Source of the DNA: Candidatus Kuenenia stuttgartensis
Lineage (GTDB): Bacteria; Planctomycetota; Planctomycetia; Gemmatales; Gemmataceae
Assembly: GCA_945875585.1 (NCBI GenBank)
Contig: CAMCLK010000046.1
Coordinates: 1-37,023 of the forward strand
Length of the DNA stretch: 37,023 bases
Reading direction: 5' to 3'
Shown here: piece after piece, positions 34,701-37,023 of the stretch
Numbering within the stretch: position 1 is the stretch's first letter
Layout of the letters: every line of letters begins with the position of its first letter
Notes under the pieces: model-generated
What the model was told of the DNA's origin: nothing
What the model saw: only the letters and a program-made list of their open reading frames with translations
The model's database searches: none
Position numbers and translations under genes: made by a program

Positions 34701-35032
34701 AAGACACCCCGCCAGCCAGAGCATGGTTGACGAGAGCCAGCACAGCCACGCCTCCGGCCAATTTGACGTGGATTGTGGCGTATTCAAGGGTATCGGGCGA
34801 ATTACCACTGGAAGGACTGCCAACAGTCAATGGTCGTGTGGTGGTTCGATTGCCGCAAGCACCGCCGGGAATGGGCCGGGCTAAAATTGATTTCAAAGAT
34901 GCGGGGCCAGCGGAATATCTTGCCAATGGCAAGGACAAGCTCGCCTCAGGCGCTACTCTGCCACCCGGATCATTGATTGTTACCCCACAGCTACCCAATG
35001 CACGGGTAACAGCCGAATGGCAGACACGCTAA
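31706..35032 (+). CDS. PVC-type membrane-bound dehydrogenase / HEAT / CxxCH cytochrome
   Basis: A 1108-residue protein with a signal peptide (MNPLKTLVILLLSVSSLMA). Residues 30-390 form the PVC 'membrane-bound dehydrogenase' propeller. It holds two Asp-rich calcium-like loops, DTNGDGKAD (about 94-102) and DTDGDLKAD (about 139-147), and the segments VNPWGHHHDRFGQ and ADWFNPIIQHG. Residues 395-830 are HEAT-like helical repeats. The Verrucomicrobium/Pirellula-type heme domain follows, with heme-binding C859-x-x-C862-H863 (CISCHAVAG), VGPDM, LLEPSKQIKEGY and a likely distal Met in KSLMPEAL. About 110 further residues form a C-terminal beta-rich tail. It is expected outside the inner membrane and to carry out electron transfer linked to an unknown, possibly sugar-like, substrate. 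It is the last gene of the array; its stop lies 17 bp from the opposing Nudix gene. Confidence 0.92.
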   Translation: MNPLKTLVILLLSVSSLMAQRNFSGTVETDPEKERATFKMAPGFEANLFAADPLLAKPIQMSWDIKGRLWVACSETYPQIKPGDVAHDKILVIEDTNGDGKADKTTVFADGLLIPTGVEPAGNGAYVVDSTDLVFLEDTDGDLKADRRTVILSGFGTEDTHHMVHTVRWHFDGRLYFNQSIYIHTHIETPHGPRRLGGSGIWRFHPPTQRLEVVQRGLVNPWGHHHDRFGQSFATDGAGGEGINFIVPRAYYATAVGAKRILPGLNPGSPKHCGLELVSGRAFPDDWQGDAITCDFRGHRVCRFKLTPDGSGFISREQIEVIKSDHPAFRPIDVRMGPDGALYVADWFNPIIQHGEVDFRDPRRDKTHGRVWRVTATGRPLVAEHDFSKMTPAALVKLLDAPEQYSRHQARRALVERGEAAALPALEAATETLSKGKATTSTLDLLWAWQSFDKFPPQLVDAVLKAEDPRIRAAGIRIVMDTRELQNGVLERVGALVRDPDARVRLEAVRALGLFTNSPRAAALALSARSQPMDKWLEYGLWLTLDELTPTWLAALDKGEWGGDVAIDDLLFALQAVGAQGAAGRLAGLVRAGKVEPNRLGDVLESMAREGGAAEASLTIEKAIGSNVTAPKLQGILEALTRSAVTRGVKPVGMESNLKKALARPEPTVQAAALRLAGAWKMESILPNMVASTGSMDRTVQIAGIDALGLLGSPGAVTALVNLAADEKAGMLKDVLIALVTANSEKAATPIAAFLAKASPEDGRAVVDAVLARKGASALLAKALTGSTVPTDTARLALRGVTGSGQDHGTLRDALQSAGKLGQARKGWVQADKAKLLARVAQADPVRGEAIYRTKQLQCISCHAVAGAGGLVGPDMTSIGASAQPDYLLDSLLEPSKQIKEGYHTAIVSTDDGKIITGVRVRQNDAEVLLRLADGKEVTVAKSRIEEIKDGKSLMPEALADTLTDTELADLVRFLSELGKAGPYAPSTKPLVRTWQVLEDTPPARAWLTRASTATPPANLTWIVAYSRVSGELPLEGLPTVNGRVVVRLPQAPPGMGRAKIDFKDAGPAEYLANGKDKLASGATLPPGSLIVTPQLPNARVTAEWQTR

Positions 35033-35049
35033 CCTGACCTGTATCAGAA

Positions 35050-35802
35050 TCAGCGTGTGGGTCGTTCGCTCGCTATGGCCCCAGAAGCAGCCTTGGCAAC
35101 CCATTGTGAAAGGTCTGGATGTAGCGCGATGCGCGCTACATCCCCGTGTAATTTGTTGGGCAGAAAAGGCTCGGCACGTTTCGCGCGCTCTTTCAATTCT
35201 GTCAGGGTAAACCATGCTGTTTCATCGGTTTCCCCTGTCATTTCTTCTGGACAATGGCTTTTGAGTGCCGCGAAGAAATAGGTTGGCGACTGTCTCCAGA
35301 TTACGGCTTCATCTCGCGCCCTGTCGTATAACTCCATAATTTCAGATTCCTGCGGTGAGACTCCATGATGGAGTCGCCATGCCTCTGCCAACATTTCAAA
35401 GGCCCCCCGACTGATCGATGAACCGGGTGGCTCAGATTTGGTCACTTCGACATGCTCACCGAAATACAGGCATCGAGGCTTGTAAATCACTGATTTCGCG
35501 CCCCTTGGAGAACCAAATCCTAGACGGTCATGAAAATCCTTACCCGTAAATGCGATTGGTTCAAGTTCCACCAATTCCACTTCCAACCCGATTTCCTCGC
35601 GGGCTTCGCGCAGGGCAGCGTCAGCAGATGTTTCAGTATGGTCAACCCCTCCCTTGGGGAAGCACCACCCTTGGTTGGCATATTCCTGATAAGCCATTGC
35701 CACTCGTTCTGAAGCATCAACAATCACCAAACCAGCCACCGGGCGAAAAACGGGAGCACTGGCTAGCCGGCGAATATGCGAAAGAACAGGCTGGTAGGGC
35801 AT
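35050..35802 (-). CDS. Nudix hydrolase
   Basis: A 250-residue protein with a complete Nudix box, G51-x5-E57-x7-REAREEIGL (R65 to L73), preceded by WCFPKGGVD. This motif binds the metal that drives hydrolysis of nucleoside diphosphates linked to another group. The run 'RPVAGLVIVD ... QGWCFPKGG' resembles the dinucleoside polyphosphate/diphosphoinositol polyphosphate branch, but the substrate cannot be fixed from sequence. At about 250 residues it is longer than the typical 140-180, with a helical C-terminal extension (LTELKERAKRAEPFLPNKL). The ATG at 35802 has only a weak GGAA upstream. The gene converges on the cytochrome gene and diverges from the Gfo/Idh/MocA gene. A 12-bp inverted repeat lies inside its 3' part. 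Confidence 0.9.
   Translation of the reverse strand: MPYQPVLSHIRRLASAPVFRPVAGLVIVDASERVAMAYQEYANQGWCFPKGGVDHTETSADAALREAREEIGLEVELVELEPIAFTGKDFHDRLGFGSPRGAKSVIYKPRCLYFGEHVEVTKSEPPGSSISRGAFEMLAEAWRLHHGVSPQESEIMELYDRARDEAVIWRQSPTYFFAALKSHCPEEMTGETDETAWFTLTELKERAKRAEPFLPNKLHGDVARIALHPDLSQWVAKAASGAIASERPTR
35117..35143. repeat. Perfect 12-bp inverted repeat near the 3' end of the Nudix gene
   Basis: Bases 35117-35128 (GGATGTAGCGCG) pair exactly with 35132-35143 across a 3-base loop. The stem is GC-rich. It lies within the Nudix coding region, about 65 bp before that gene's end, and about 85 bp beyond the stop of the long plus-strand array. It could end plus-strand transcription of the array (a weak TGTAATTTGTT tail follows) or form a structure in both transcripts. 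The exact symmetry inside coding sequence is unusual. Confidence 0.55.
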
Positions 35803-35941
35803 GGAATCAGTTCCGTTGGCTTACAGTTCTCAAAAAATGGTTGAGGCAATCGCGTTATCCGGTCATAGTGAGTATTCTCCGAGGTGGGCGTAATGTACAG
35901 GCGCTCCGGAGCAACCCACCAGATTCAGACACGAGGTCACT
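35803..35941. promoter_or_regulatory. Divergent intergenic region with a possible promoter for the Gfo/Idh/MocA gene
   Basis: These 139 bp lie between two divergent genes. A plus-strand sigma70-like candidate is TTGAGG at 35841-35846, a 17-bp spacer and CATAGT at 35864-35869 (four of six matches in each box). It would leave a leader of about 65 nt. GAGG five bases before the ATG at 35942 is a good ribosome-binding site. No operator-like repeat was seen. Confidence 0.3.
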
Positions 35942-37023
35942 ATGACAGACTCACTCTCCCCGAAGGCCCCCAGCCGTCGCGACGGTCTCAAGACGGGTAG
36001 CATCATTGCAGGCGCGTCAGCCCTTGCTGGAATGAATGTACCATTGGTTCACGCTGCCGGCAGCGATGTCATTCAGGTGGCTCTGGTAGGCTGCGGTGGC
36101 CGCGGCACAGGTGCAGCTCTGAATGCACTGGAGACCAAAAGCGGTCCCATCAAACTTGTAGCCATGGCAGATGCATTCCAAGACAAGCTTGAAGCCAGTC
36201 TGAAATCAATCCAATCGGCAAAACCAAGCCAAGTTGAAGTGCCAGAAAGCAAAAGGTTTATTGGCTTCGATGGTTACAAGCAGGCTATGGACAGCCTGAA
36301 GCCTGGCGACGTGGTGATCTGTGCCACACCTCCCGGTTTTCGTTGGGTACAGTTCAAGTATGCCATCGAAAAAGGCTTGAACATGTTCATGGAAAAGCCG
36401 ATCACGGTTGACGGCCCGACCACCAAGAAGATGTTCGCTCTGGGCGAGGAAGCCAAGAAAAAGAATCTGAAGGTAGGCGTTGGCCTCATGTGTCGTCACT
36501 GCGACGCGCGTCAGCAGCTTCACGACCGGATCAAGGAAGGCCAAATTGGCGATATCATCCTGATGCGCGCCTACCGTCAGGCTGGCCCAACTGCCAGCGC
36601 CTTTTCCGGCCCGCGCCCTAAAGAAATCCCCGAATTGGAATACCAGATCCGTCGCTTCCACAGCTTCCTATGGGCCTCTGGTGGTGCTGTTTCCGACTTC
36701 CTCATCCACAACATTGATGAATGCTGCTGGATGAAGGATGCATGGCCCATCAAAGCTCAAGCATCCGGTGGACGCCACTACCGTGGCGACAATATCGATC
36801 AGAACTTCGATAACTATTCCATCGAGTACACATTTGCCGATGGCACCAAGTTCCTCATGGAAGGCCGCACCATGAACGGCTGCCATCAGGAATTTGCCAG
36901 CTACGCCCATGGCAGCAAGGGTATGGCGGTTATTTCCAGTTCTGGCCACACACCAGCACGTTGCCGCATTTACAAGGGCCAAAACGTTAAGAAAGACGAC
37001 CTCACGTGGTCGTACCCCGGTCA
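35942..37023 (+). CDS. Twin-arginine-exported Gfo/Idh/MocA family oxidoreductase (3' end outside window)
   Basis: The frame is open from the ATG at 35942 to the window end (360 complete codons). The N-terminus carries a Tat signal, SRRDGLK (R12, R13), followed by a hydrophobic stretch, IIAGASALAGMNVPLVHA. A Rossmann dinucleotide motif, ALVGCGGRGTG (G50, G52, G55), follows, then the family signature MEKPITVDG (E151-K152-P153). The C-terminal part shows substrate-domain features such as FLIHNIDECCWMKDAWP. The enzyme is expected to bind NAD(P) and oxidise or rearrange a sugar or polyol. Exported members are very common in planctomycetes, and some act as glycoside-processing enzymes with tightly bound NAD. 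The start is supported by the Tat motif and the GAGG site. The product continues beyond the window. Confidence 0.94.
   Translation, partial: MTDSLSPKAPSRRDGLKTGSIIAGASALAGMNVPLVHAAGSDVIQVALVGCGGRGTGAALNALETKSGPIKLVAMADAFQDKLEASLKSIQSAKPSQVEVPESKRFIGFDGYKQAMDSLKPGDVVICATPPGFRWVQFKYAIEKGLNMFMEKPITVDGPTTKKMFALGEEAKKKNLKVGVGLMCRHCDARQQLHDRIKEGQIGDIILMRAYRQAGPTASAFSGPRPKEIPELEYQIRRFHSFLWASGGAVSDFLIHNIDECCWMKDAWPIKAQASGGRHYRGDNIDQNFDNYSIEYTFADGTKFLMEGRTMNGCHQEFASYAHGSKGMAVISSSGHTPARCRIYKGQNVKKDDLTWSYPG

Noticed and set aside
1..37023. Search for CRISPR arrays, tRNA/rRNA genes, insertion sequences and prophage genes
   Set aside because: No regularly spaced repeats, tRNA-like cloverleaf, rRNA segments, transposase or integrase motifs were seen by eye on either strand.

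Overview
The window (about 37 kb) most likely comes from a member of the Planctomycetota, probably a Gemmata-like lineage (the lineage is inference). The evidence is the gene content: two DUF1559 proteins with a type IV pilin-like N-terminus (SBP_bac_10 family), a PVC-type membrane-bound dehydrogenase/HEAT/CxxCH cytochrome next to an SGNH-type protein, a twin-arginine Gfo/Idh/MocA oxidoreductase, large PQQ-propeller/TPR proteins and a MoxR-DUF58-BatA cluster. I saw no tRNA, rRNA, CRISPR array or insertion sequence.

Layout. (1) 1-1980, plus strand: the 3' end of an XPB/ERCC3-type helicase gene, overlapping a DUF790 (Bax1-type) nuclease gene. Together they form a DNA-repair helicase-nuclease pair. 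(2) 1966-5334, minus strand: a 1122-residue polytopic membrane protein with an N-terminal zinc ribbon. (3) 5526-10477, plus strand: an acidic/TM/coiled-coil/TPR protein, then a secreted tandem alpha/beta-hydrolase whose Shine-Dalgarno lies inside a perfect 13-bp hairpin. A stem-loop terminator follows. (4) 10592-13106, minus strand: two DUF1559 genes and a 58-residue lipoprotein gene. (5) 13452-35032, plus strand: nine collinear genes separated by 36 bp or less, or overlapping, which look like one operon of about 21.6 kb. (6) 35050-35802, minus strand: a Nudix hydrolase. (7) 35942 to the window end, plus strand: a Tat-exported Gfo/Idh/MocA oxidoreductase, cut by the window edge.

The nine-gene array is the most interesting part. 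It runs: PQQ/TPR/PQQ secreted protein; alpha/alpha-toroid (prenyltransferase/squalene-cyclase-like) secreted protein; MoxR AAA+ ATPase; DUF58 (VWA-like) protein; BatA-type membrane protein with a MIDAS; a second membrane VWA protein with a GATase-like domain; a three-TM coiled-coil protein resembling DUF4175; an SGNH-fold protein that appears to have lost its catalytic residues; and the PVC cytochrome. A MoxR-VWA chaperone-type core is therefore flanked by exported scaffold and redox proteins. I infer that the core assembles or remodels something at the cell envelope in which the exported proteins take part. The sequence does not show the substrate.
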